From contig JAJEKV010000073.1 of NCBI GenBank assembly GCA_021234155.1, forward strand, positions 4,248,001 to 4,312,000: DNA of 64,000 nt. Reading direction: 5' to 3'. The notes below the pieces were generated by a model, which saw nothing but the letters and a program-made list of their open reading frames with translations, was not told the origin of the DNA and did no database searches. This DNA is from Isoetes taiwanensis (Eukaryota; Streptophyta; Lycopodiopsida; Isoetales; Isoetaceae). The position numbers and the translations under genes were made by a program. Shown piece after piece: positions 10,741 to 20,813 of this stretch (position 1 is its first letter; each line of letters opens with the position of its first letter).

Positions 10741-11240
10741 GTTCCAAGTAGATCGTATGCACTTACCAAGCTCCAAATGCTACCTTAAACCTCTTGAGAA
10801 CCATATCCAGTTGCTTTCCCTAATTATCCACCAGATGTGCATAGAAAGGCCATCTTGTTGCATCCTTACCACTGAACGGATTTGGAGCAATCCTGACATC
10901 CACATATTCCATTGTTTCGCAGTCAAGACTTCCTCTAGAGCCTATCTTTGCCTGCAGGTCATCCAGGCTTCTGCAGCACTTAGATTTATACTGCTTCCCT
11001 AATTGTGACGGGATCAAGTTTCATGATGGTATCGAAGGAACCACCACACAAGGAACATATTTGCTCTTTGTGAAATTACCTTTGCCGCTAGACTGAGCCC
11101 TCGATATAGTTTTACTACATACTGTCACAACTTCTTTTGCAATTTCCATAGGGTTTTTGCCTAGCACTCCTTCATATATCCAATCTCCTCTTCCGGCAGC
11201 CTTCTTGAACTCCCAAACTCTTGGATCATTTTCCTGGTAG
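10741..11240 (-). pseudogene. Probable alpha-kinase (eEF2K/VWKA-type) relic
   Basis: A minus-strand frame stays open over about 400 bases except for one TGA (near 11022) and a TAG near 10820. It reads DPRVWEFKKAAGRGDWIYEG, then VDVRIAPNPFSGKDATRWPF, then, past the TAG, DMVLKRFK. The pattern VRI..NPF..G.ATR..F.A followed by VLK.F matches the start of the alpha-kinase catalytic domain, in which that lysine binds ATP. The rest of the domain (GKG-type loop and zinc site) is not visible, and the LRR-kinase relic begins right after. The family call rests on short motifs only. Confidence 0.4.
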
Positions 11241-11463
11241 AATTATTTAGATGCTGGAAGGAATAAGCTGAGATTTGGCTAACCTCTCGCAAAACCTGGA
11301 GCAATTTGGTAATGTCTCGACCATTTTTGTCGCCTCGAGGATAATAATCATCAATTTCATTGTTGCGAAACCTAGAGCCATGGCAAGGGGCATCGGCAAT
11401 ATGAATTATGATCCTGTTTTTCCTTCACTCCACAGATTGAAACTTCATTCCGGTTAAACGGTT

Positions 11464-11745
11464 AGAACAGCACGATCCGGCAACAGGGCTGACCGCCAGT
11501 TTACTGGCAAAATCCAGTTTTGAGCAGTCACCAGAATATTTTAGGCATATGCTAGCATATGCCTGGATATTCCACAAACCCACATAACCGAGGGGTTGCC
11601 CCCCTAGGGGCAACCCAAACAAGGTGCTGCGCACGGAGGGTTGCCCTCCGTGACTCGAGGGTGAAGTGGCTTAAATCATACTTCAAGGTCATGATTCACA
11701 ATCACTCAAAAATGCTACTTCAAAACAATACAATACTTGATACTT
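11464..11745 (+). repeat. Dispersed palindromic repeat, copy 4 (most complete)
   Basis: The reference copy has two halves. The first holds GACCGCCAGTTTAC, the palindrome GGCATATGCTAGCATATGCC and CACAAACCCACATAACCGAG. Next comes the hairpin GGGTTGCCCC/GGGGCAACCC. The second half holds AACAAGGTGCTGCGCAC, a small GGAGGGTTGCCCTCC palindrome and GTGAAGTGGCTTAAATCATA. No coding capacity. Four partial copies occur elsewhere in the window. Confidence 0.7.
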
Positions 11746-11759
11746 GATTCTTGTTTTCA

Positions 11760-12060
11760 ACAAGAATTTGACCCTTGATCCCTAAAATATTATTGTAGGT
11801 CTGGAAAGGGCCAATTCAAGCCTACGCAATTTACCTCTTGCAGATTGAACTCCTCCTTGTTTCTCTGATCAATAACTCAAATGCCTGCAGCCTTTGGCAG
11901 CCCCAATGCCACATTATCATCTAATAATCTTATGTACAGGCTGCATCCTTATCCTTACAACTCCTCCTCAGCCTGTACCTACTTGTGCTTTACACTAGTT
12001 TAAATTCCGTCAACACCTTACTGAGCATATCTACTTGCTTTGATACCACTGTTAGTTCTC
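11760..12060 (-). mobile_element. LTR-element relic with tRNA-Met primer site
   Basis: On the minus strand the sequence GAACTAACAG is followed by TGGTATCAAAGC (12048-12037). That differs by one base from the usual initiator-methionine tRNA primer site, and the preceding AACA can be an LTR end. Downstream on that strand a short frame begins QVDMLSKVLTEFK, as a gag start might, but stops soon follow. No matching LTR pair was found. Confidence 0.35.
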
Positions 12061-12222
12061 AGTAAATAGCCTAATCACAGTCATATCCCTCAAGAAATCA
12101 CACCAAGTCAGACCTCTAGTAAAAAAAAATAAAGCACATTGGGAAACCTTTCTAACAAAGGCCAGGCAAAAAAAGCATATACCAAGTTCTTAATGCACCA
12201 GATGCCCCTTGTCATGTGTAAG

Positions 12223-12533
12223 ACCCCCTTAAACCCCCTTTGGTTTGGGTGCATATTCACACGGGGGGTGACTCCGGGCAACGAGAGCTGTTGGATAGGC
12301 ATATTCACCCCTTATTCCTTAATCTACACCGTACGTAAAGTTCCTCGTTTGTGGGGTATGCAAGTACAAAATTTGCTATAATGTATAACAAGATTCGCAA
12401 AATACTATAAGATTTCAAGCGGAATACTATATGGTGTTGATTTCGTACGTGCAAAATACAATTATGAGGGCTCTCGCTGCCCTACGTCACCCCCGTGTGA
12501 ATATGCACCCAAACCAAAGGGGGTTTAAGGGGG
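12223..12533. mobile_element. MITE with long terminal inverted repeats
   Basis: The ends are inverted copies of about 65 bases (12223-12288 and 12470-12533). They contain CCCCCTTAAACCCCCTTTGG, GGTGCATATTCACACGGGGG and GGCAACGAGAGC against their complements, with a few mismatches. The centre (about 180 bases) is AT-rich and non-coding. The flanks do not show an obvious target duplication, so the superfamily is open. Confidence 0.65.
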
Positions 12534-12539
12534 ATTTTA

Positions 12540-12670
12540 ATTTAAATGTGTTGGACCCAATGGTTGTGTTAATTAATGTCAATGGTAGTTATGTGTTGGT
12601 TGTTAATATCAATGGTTGTTATGTGTTGGTTGTTATGTGTTGGGGGATTTAATTTTTATATGTTGGATGT
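12540..12670 (+). repeat. Short degenerate tandem repeat
   Basis: TATGTGTTGGTTGTTA-like units separated by ATCAATGG recur several times (12587-12650). An A run follows at 12686. No gene seen. Confidence 0.5.
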
Positions 12671-13286
12671 TAATGGTTTGTGTTGCAAAAAAAAAAAAAA
12701 TTAGAATTCAAACCGTAAAAAAAACTAGAATTCATTTGAGGCTTTCATCACCTGTAGCTTTTGAATTTCATCACAATAAAACAAATCAAACATAAGTAAA
12801 AGTTACCATAAAGATAGAGCAGATTGATCCCATTTTTCTGAAAGTCATAAAGTTTGCAACACCCATACACAAACATTTTTCAACCCCGAATTTAACAAAG
12901 ACCTTTGGCCTCCATGGATTCTTGTGGTGAGAAACCAAAGTGGGAAATTTTTCTGCTTGTTAGCACAAGGATCTAGAAGCCTTGGAATTTAACCGCCTCA
13001 AAATCTAAAAATGCATGGTAATTTTTTGCAAGCTTCATTCAGAATGAGCCATAAAACAATATCCAATAGCGCAATCCTGTATTAATCAGCTGGTAGGATG
13101 TGAAAGCCTACCAAACCCGGCCGAAAAATTGATGTTTTAGCATAGATAACTTAACCAAATATATTCATATCATACACTATCAAAAAGATCTCGGAGAGAG
13201 CTTCCCAACGCAATAAAAATCATCTGAAACAGAGCTCTGGATCAAAAGTTATGATAAGAAATGTGTTACCGGCGGGGAAACTGCAC

Positions 13287-13490
13287 TACATGCGCCCTTC
13301 AAGCCCTTCATGCGCCCTTCAAGCCCTTCATGTGCCCATTATGCACCACACACACAAAAAGAGGGCTTTTGTTGTGAGCCATTGGTTGTTGACCATTATA
13401 CACCACACGCACAAATAAAGGGCTTTTGTTGTGAGCCATTGGTTGGGGCTTTTGTTGTGAGCCATTGGTTGTTGACCATTGAAAAAAAAA
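13287..13490 (+). repeat. Tandem repeats
   Basis: Begins with repeats of GCGCCCTTCAAGCCCTTCAT. Three copies of GGGCTTTTGTTGTGAGCCAT follow, two of them spaced by GTTGACCATTATACACCACA-like sequence. Short frames across it are artefacts of the repetition. Confidence 0.65.
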
Positions 13491-13499
13491 GGCTAAAAT

Positions 13500-15200
13500 C
13501 AATGGCTCAGAAATGGTGCACTCTAGATGTACGCATTAGTACATCCATTTGAATACATCACGAAATCATAGGAAAACCTTAGTGAAAAGCGTACAAAAAC
13601 ACAAAGAAAACCCCCTGTTATTATGCTACATATTCAAAGTGGTGTGAGAGGAGTATCATCAGAATGTTCTGTTAAACATGCAATTTTGCCTATGAAAATT
13701 TTAGTCAAATTTCAACAAGTTCAATGCTATTATTACGTCCTGGACTTTGATGCACACAGCAACGGATATGAATGCAGAGACACCACTAGACATTATAAAC
13801 TATTATTTACAATTTTGGCGTTCGGTTACGTATACAACTGTTTTGTTCGAATTAAAAAATAACACAAACATGCATTTTACATCTATATCAAACATAAGAG
13901 GTAGGAAAGTAACTTACATATAAAGAAATGCATATTTCTGTGATTTTACCGCATCAATGCTGCAGTTTGAAGCAGGTATATGTTCTGAAAGACAAGCCAC
14001 CTGATCTTCTCAAAGACCATGGACTTCTGCACTAAAACCTCAACCTGCAGAGGATAGTCACAGGCCATTAGCTCTAAGATGTTATCTATCACAGTAAATT
14101 GCAAAACAGCCAGGATAAGCGAATATACCTGATTACGCTTCTTTGGGATAATATGAATGAAACAAAGGATTTACAGAAGAAAACGCAATGCCAAATACAG
14201 TCCCGAAGATAAATAAAAATAAGGGAAGTGCCAGAGTTGGGAAGCTCCAAATCTTGCATTAACTGCAGACACCAGACAGTGTCCATGTTTGTATTGATAT
14301 CCATTTCTACAAAAATACACAAAGGGCAAAGGGCAATTTTTGCCTTTTGCCTCATCATATCTACGTAATAGAAGTGGTATGGTATTTGATATTCAATAGA
14401 AAAAAAAAGATTCAAGCTCATCATAGTTAAATTATCTACATAATAGATGTAGCATGGTATTTGATATCAATAGGCTGGGGTTATCTAATTTATAAATCAC
14501 AACTACAAATTAATAAATTAATAACTCGCATAGAATTTAAAGATTTGGCATTTTTTATCTTGTAACCAAGAGGAATTCAAAGGTTTGGCATTCAATGATT
14601 AGCCAAGAGGAATGTAAAAAATGCTTTGACCTTTGAAACATTTTACAAAGATCAATTAAACGTGAAACTTTATAGAAATTGACTAAACATGATTCTATTT
14701 AGAAAAGATTGCCTAGATAATAACATCAAAGATTTTCCTTAAGCCTCTCCTTAAGCCTCGAATACAAAAGTAGATCCAACATCATGAGAGGAATTATAGG
14801 AAATGATTATTATATGAAATAAATAAATGTATAATAAAAATGCCATTTGTTGTGTGCAAGCATAAATGCCTAGGCAACTTACATTGCCTTCATTCTTATA
14901 TATCTCGGGCCGGATCAAGAGATCCAAGCAAGAATAGTGTGAAAAATTGGCCCGGCCATTCTTTACATACAAAATTTGGTTGGGTACTTATTGGGATCTA
15001 CTTAAATATATAAATTTGTATCCTAAGAATGGTAACTTAAGCGTTGTCTAATCGCCCGCTTGACATAACAATGAGTTCTGAAGTGCGCAAAGATCAACTT
15101 AGCATAATGATCTAAGAAAAAAAAAAAATCACTAAAATCAAAGCGAATCGAAATAAGCGGTGAATAAAGAACAAAAACCGAACTTTTTCCTTCCCCGCAT
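13500..15200. other. AT-rich intergenic region
   Basis: No gene recognised. A 79-codon open frame (13623-13862, +) resembles nothing known to me. A roughly 40-base phrase (ATCTACGTAATAGAAGTGGT and on) occurs twice, at 14358 and 14434. Confidence 0.35.
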
Positions 15201-15219
15201 AACAACCCCCAGGCCCGAC

Positions 15220-15640
15220 CTTAACTTGGTATAGAAATTCATGGCAGCTATGTTTCTCTTCCGAACCGTAAGCATTACCGCCTTCATGTTGTTCAAACAA
15301 CCCAATAGAATGTAAAACACAAAACAGGGACGAGCATAGAAAAAAAAAAATGCAAAACAAAGACAAAAAATCGAAACCTACCTTTCGAAAGCAATGAGCT
15401 CAAGGAACTGCATGAGAAATTTGCCAAGCCCTTTGCCTTGAACACATTTTCCAAGTTGGAGTTCATATATGTAAAGAACGAGGGATTTCTTCTTCGATCG
15501 AAAAACTAAATTGAGCAAAAGCTACAACCGGGTCATTATTGCCACTCCAAATATGTTCATGATCTTCTGACTACCTCCGTAGACACCGGACCATCAAACC
15601 GAGCTCTTAATACCAATAGGGAACTATATTTCCTTCTTCT
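15220..15640 (-). pseudogene. NAA40: NAA40-like N-acetyltransferase fragment
   Basis: NAA40 (NatD) acetylates the N-termini of histones H4 and H2A. On the minus strand, a piece around 15550-15382 reads FSIEEEIP, then LYIYELQLGKCVQGKGLGKF, then LMQFLELIAFE, ending at a GTAGGT donor. This includes the Q/RxxGxG/A acetyl-CoA loop (QGKGLG). The next exon (about 15300-15220) reads MKAVMLTVRKRNIAAMNFYT and ends at GTCGGG. Both match the GNAT core of NAA40. One extra base just before LYIYE breaks the frame, and neither the N-terminal exons nor the final exon could be found. I read it as a pseudogene fragment; a sequence error is possible. Confidence 0.6.
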
Positions 15641-16064
15641 ATTATTGCGTAATTGAATCTCCATTTCTATCAAGTGAAAGTTGTGTGTCGGGCTAGGCAA
15701 AGGGGAAATTTAGGGCATTCAAGAAAGAAAATTACCCGTTTGGGGTGCAAAAATCTACCAAGCCCTCGCAGACTTATCTTTCTCGCCAGCTAACTATTAC
15801 GTGACTAAAGCTGCTCATGTGTTTTTGAGAAAATGCACTCCATCGATTTTTAAGCTCAAAATGGTTCTAAATTTGTAGCTCCGACCATTGCAGCTTCGGT
15901 TGGCTCGAGAGATATCGATCTTTGTTAATTGTTTGAACAAAACCATCACACCTTGCTCCATAAAGATTTACAATACCTACAACATAAGAAAATCGTATCG
16001 GATCAAATGCCGGGACCTCCATTTTTGCCCTTTCTATTCACTTAGGCTGTTTGGGTGCTAAACC

Positions 16065-16275
16065 TCTGGCCGAAAGAATAACAAATATCAAGCTCACCTT
16101 TTGAAGCTAATCTCGCAAGAGAATGCCGGATTTGCTAGGGTTCGATGGTCGCTAGGAGGAACAAAGACATAAATACTAAAAACTCTGGCGGCGAGAATAA
16201 CAAATATCAAGCTCACCTTTTCGAATCTAATCTCCGCAAGAGAATGGCGATTTGCTAGGGTTCGACGGACTTCCT
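16065..16275 (+). repeat. Direct duplication of about 90 bp
   Basis: AACAAATATCAAGCTCACCT ... CGCAAGAGAATG ... GATTTGCTAGGGTTCGA occurs at 16079-16150 and again at 16199-16265 with small differences. The bases on either side look like the 5' end of a lost gene but carry no clear frame. Confidence 0.6.
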
Positions 16276-16689
16276 CGCAATGTGCACCGGCTCGTGGCTC
16301 GGCTTCGGATGAGCGGATGATCTCGAGGCTTTTACAGTTATCACGGTTTCCAAAATGGCAATGAGCACATATGCGGATTACTTGCTAGAGATCTTGCTAG
16401 AGATCTCGCAAGAACGAAATGGAAATGAAAAAGAGGGTTTATGTAAACCGCATGTGCCTTGGATATCTGACCACAAATATGTCAAGGGATGTGGGGCATC
16501 CCGCAGAGATTGGTGCTTGAATCGACTAAACTTATACTATCCCATGAACCGGTCTACCTTCGCAAATGCCCCCAAGTGGTGCGGGCATTCAAGATGATGG
16601 TAAAGGTGACTTCATCCGCCTCTACTCCCCGAAAAACGTATTTGATGGAAAAGCTCAACAGCTTTCTTCATATGACCAAAAGTAGTGTG

Positions 16690-17235
16690 AACTGTTAACA
16701 TTGTATTCCATGATATAACATCTCATTCGACATGCCATTAAACGTATTGATTGCATCTTCAAGACAATTACATTTGCCATATGCATTGACAACATTATTT
16801 CCTAAAAGGATGTCTAATTCCAAGCCCCGAATGATTATGGCAGCATGAATCAACCTGACTGTGGCAAAGATTGGAGAAATGAAGATGCTTTAAGGACGTT
16901 GATACTGAGATATTGTTATCGGGGCTTCATATCAACCTCCCTAATTGAAGCTAGAAGTAGAAGTGCGGCTTGCAATCGCTTGCGATGAATAAGCTTGCCT
17001 TTTCGGCAGGCCCCACCATTTCCACAACTCCGCAACGCCGAGAGCATAAGTGCATGGATTGGGCATCTCCCCGCAGCGAGATGATTTGAGACACCAACTC
17101 CAATTTGGCGATTATCGTATCCAACGGTTTATGAACCGAACCCACATCACCAACATCGCAGAAGAAACATAAAAACTACCTCAAGAAAGAGCTATGGTAG
17201 CACCCACCGCATTTGTCAAAGGCCATCGAAGCCTG
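16690..17235 (-). pseudogene. PPR protein pseudogene
   Basis: On the minus strand, broken frames give typical PLS-type pentatricopeptide pieces in order. These are ALRSCGNGGACRKGKLIH near 17000, RLIHAAIIRGLELDILLGNN near 16830 and VVNAYGKCNCLEDAINTFNG near 16760. PPR proteins bind organellar RNA. Stops and frameshifts between the repeats and the absence of a long frame mark it as dead. Family call is firm from the GK.IH / NAL..Y.KC pattern; the subgroup is not. Confidence 0.6.
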
Positions 17236-17343
17236 CACATAGAAACTTGCTCGACTCATTATATGGGCTATGGTGGATGTGTAGAGGTAGAGCTGCAGCC
17301 TCGAGCAAGGAGCGAGCACCGGTTTCCCGGTTTCCACAGTTCC

Positions 17344-17500
17344 TCTCCAGCAACAGGGGCAACCTAGCATTTACAGCCTATGATGGGTTTTTAGCAGTCA
17401 TTGGCATATTCTGGGTATATATTGGCATATACCTAGCATATGCCACAAACCCACCTCAACAAGGGCTTGCCCCCTTAGGGGCAACCCAAAAACCAAGCAC
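17344..17500 (+). repeat. Dispersed palindromic repeat, copy 5 (first half)
   Basis: Shares TTTTTAGCAGTCA, the GGCATATACCTAGCATATGCC palindrome, CACAAACCCACCTCAACAAG and GCCCCCTTAGGGGCAACCC with the other copies. It lies about 120 bases upstream of the start codon at 17621 and so may be part of that gene's promoter region. Confidence 0.6.
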
Positions 17501-17620
17501 CTTTCTAAGTAACAAATTGGTTCTTAATTAACACGGGCAATCCAAAAGTCGGTTGCGTACGACCAGAACATTTTCCAACTCAGGATATGGCTTCGTGACT
17601 TTATTGCGATTATCATAAAA

Positions 17621-19528
17621 ATGAGTCCTCGCCTTGTGACCCTCAAGCCCTTACCCTTGATCGACGAGCAATTCAGGCACTATGGCCAGATAATTCAGCC
17701 TTCAGACGATGGCGTCGAATATGGGCCAGCGGATGCTCAACTCAATCTGCATAATGGCATACCAAGGTACGTTTTGGTGTCGGTGCTTCTCTACCTACCT
17801 ATTTTCTAAGTCCCAAACTATTTGAACATCCAAAGGTGATTCCTCATGATGTTTGGGACCATCGCCTTAATATTAAACTCCCTATCGAAAGATGGCTGGA
17901 AGTCACTATCTCCATTATGCAGGTGGCTATTTAATAGTTATGTCTCTTAGAAAATGTTAACTGATACGATGGTTATGAAAGACAATCAATATAAGCTGAG
18001 ACGTGCAGACTGAGAGGATGGTCATGAAAGACATGGATGTCAACAAAACAGGCCCTTATTTAACGCAATCTTATGCCTTTGAGAAAAACTTTCCCGAAGC
18101 TCTGACACAGAAACTTAATCCGAAGTGCCCAATTGCTAAGCTACCATGTTGATCAATTTTGAATTTTCTTTTCGTTACAATACGACGAGTAATTAGATTT
18201 TAGATTGCATATTGCTAGCAGGTAGGTGCAAAATTTCTGTTTGCTAGTCTTTTACCGTAATTTCAATATTGCTATGTCGTAATCCAAAGCATCAGGCGTC
18301 CCACTGGTCAATATAACAAGACTCTGCACTTGCTTGACTTATTAGAGAACTTTGTTAAATGAGATGGAGACAAAAGCTCTTTATGATGAAATGCTCTCTG
18401 AAATACTAGTGTTCAACCTTGTCTAGCGGAGCATCATGTCAGCAATTCTTATTATCACTCATTGGTACTAGAAGTAAATAAGGCAGAACTCTTTTAGTCT
18501 ATAAGTTTGATAATGTTGGTCTGAACTTTTAAATGCACTCTTACACTTAATTTTCACTAGGGAAATCCATACAATATAGTTAGCTCAGCTATCCATGTTC
18601 ATGATCTAAATTTCAGTCCAAGACATGATAGCGAGAGGTTAAGGCAGTCGTTTTTTAAAACTACATGGATGCAGATTTGCAATAATCATGAAATGTAAAT
18701 TCTAATTGATGAATTTAGGGCACATTTGGAATTCATAAATCATTTCAGTGGTGTAAGCGCCATCTTGTGGTGTTACGGGGATATACAGTGCAAGACATGA
18801 CACAAAAAATATGCTCTGGCATTAGAAGCTTGACAAAGTTTAATTATGTGCTTCGAACTCTATGGTGCTTCAGATATGGTCAACTGTTATGAAATGTAAA
18901 GTTTTGGATGCAAGCAGATGATTGAGAGTGTATAGCCAGAAAATTCCCATAGTGTGTAGTATGAAATTGCGAACCTCTAATTCTACTGAGAAATACTATT
19001 AGGAGGGATCAGTATTATTTTTTATAATGTCATATTGGGTTTGCAGATTCTATGTCATGCACTTGGAAGCACGGCCTCTTAGGTTTAACGCACTTACTCA
19101 TCATGCAAAAGTAACTCAATGCTTGGGATCTATAGGAGGAAAATCATGGTATCTCGGGGTGGCAGCTCCAAGTATTTTGGATTCTGACAGCTCTAAAAAG
19201 AGCGTCCTATCTAAATGTGGTCATTACTACATTCCACCACCTTGGGATAGCATTAAGGTTTTTAAGGTAGAGGGACCTTGTTTTCTCAAGCTACATGTTG
19301 GGACTTGGCATGCTGGTCCACTCTTCAAAGAGCAAGCAATGGATTTTTACAATCTCGAATTAAGTGACACAAATGTAAGTTGCCTTATGACGAGCATATG
19401 AACATATGAAAGGATTATCATATAGTATTAATAAGTCTTATTTTCGTATACTTTGATAGGTTATGGACCATACACCATATGATTTTAACGAGCACGGGGA
19501 AAACCTCACATTTGTCATTGAAGACTGA
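17621..19528 (+). CDS. Ureidoglycolate hydrolase-like (AllA-fold) protein
   Basis: Three exons join in frame: 17621-17766, 19047-19374 and 19460-19528, giving 180 residues, close to the usual plant length. Exon 1 starts at ATG 17621 (MSPRLVTLKPLPLIDEQFRH). Exon 2 carries the family hallmarks LTHHAKVTQCLGSIGGKSWY, YYIPPPWDSIKVFKVEGP and GTWHAGPLFKEQAMDFYNLE. Exon 3 ends FNEHGENLTFVIED and stop. All introns are GT-AG; intron 1 is about 1.28 kb. The bacterial family (AllA) splits ureidoglycolate to glyoxylate and urea on a cupin-like fold. Plants use a different, amidohydrolase-type enzyme in their main pathway, so the true substrate of this plant family is unsettled. No targeting peptide is evident, which suggests the cytosol. 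Structure looks intact. Confidence 0.9.
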
Positions 19529-20813
19529 CTCAGCGTTTTTGCCGTTTGATATTCAAGGAGTTCCTGTTTCCTGGTATTCAAACATTATAGTATTATCTAG
19601 TGCCTATTTGAGACCAATGGCTTCAACATCAATGTGGGTCTGGTCCTTTTGAAAGTCATCCCCAAGTAATTATGTATATATTGTTTTGAAGTGGATTTTA
19701 CAGTGGTTTTATATTGATTTGTGTTATAAGTGTTAAGTCCATAGCAGTCATGGACATGTTGTTAGTCTTCAGTTTAATGATTCAGCTATTGATTGGCTGT
19801 AGAATTCTGGATATGCTACCCATTTTTCCATATCTGAGGACAGAAAAGTTATTCATGGGGGCAGTTGTGTCTTTTTCATTTGATCTATGATAGACATTGT
19901 GTAACTTTTTGGGATGGTATTTTTGACCGCTATCAGAAGTTGATAAAGAGTACTCGAAATTGTGGATGCACGTGCCTATCTCTATTGCTGTTGCCTGATA
20001 AGTCTTTTCAAACTCGTCATTACTTTTTCATGGATTAAATCTCGAGTTTGAGGACATATTTTTTCCACTTTGCGCATCAGATAGAGATTAATAAGGGAAC
20101 AAAAATGGTGTGCATGCAAGCTGGCCCATATAGCCATCTTTATGGTTTAGGCCACTAATCAAAGTTCTAACACAAGCAATTTGTGTAAGTTTCTATTGGC
20201 TGGAGGACGAATTGATGGCCTTAAGTTGGAAAGATGCTCACTGGAGTAATTGCACAGCCCGACAAAGAACTAATCAGCAACTAGACATGAAAAAGAATTT
20301 AAGCATACTGTATATGCTGCTACTCATTAGTTTATAAAGCTTCATTGGTAGATTACAAGTATGTTACTGCTGTACAGAAGTATTGTCTTTTTATAAGAAA
20401 TTTACATCTCCAAAAGGCTCGGTGTGCAGCAAGAGTTGTACCCAAACTGTGAATGCCATGAGAGACATATTGGGATACATGGCTGCCAAGTTTAAAATTG
20501 CTTATAAAGCAAGAACCTGCAGGAGCAGAAATACAATCTCTTGGTCCAACATATAGTTTAGACAAAGGCAGCTTTTCCTGAGGTAGGAGAAATCTCCTCG
20601 TCTTGTGGGAGCCTGTAAATATCCAACATAATGCACGTGAGCTCCTCAATGCTATACCTTTTGCTGGATTCTAAGCAGATGTAAAATATGATTAGGCATG
20701 CGTTTGCCATTCCTTTTTAGCCTGAAAAGTACTGTGAGGTATTTATGCTTGATAAGCTAGGTTAACTCCCACTTTGTTCTAAGATCTAGTGTCATGGAGA
20801 AGGAGGAGGTCAA
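19529..20813. other. 3' region and spacer between two convergent genes
   Basis: The preceding (+) and following (-) genes end towards each other. A minus-strand open frame (20353-20649) has some protein-like stretches (LPLSKLYVGPRDCISAPAGS) and could hold a last exon or 3' UTR of the PP2C gene, but I could not match it to the family's C-terminus. Confidence 0.35.

Noticed and set aside
11580-11610. Hairpin GGGTTGCCCC...GGGGCAACCC as a bacterial-type terminator
   Set aside because: Plant nuclear context; the hairpin recurs as part of a dispersed repeat family.
13287-13490. CRISPR-like array
   Set aside because: Units are unequal, spacers are not unique, and the context is a plant nuclear genome; a plain tandem repeat.
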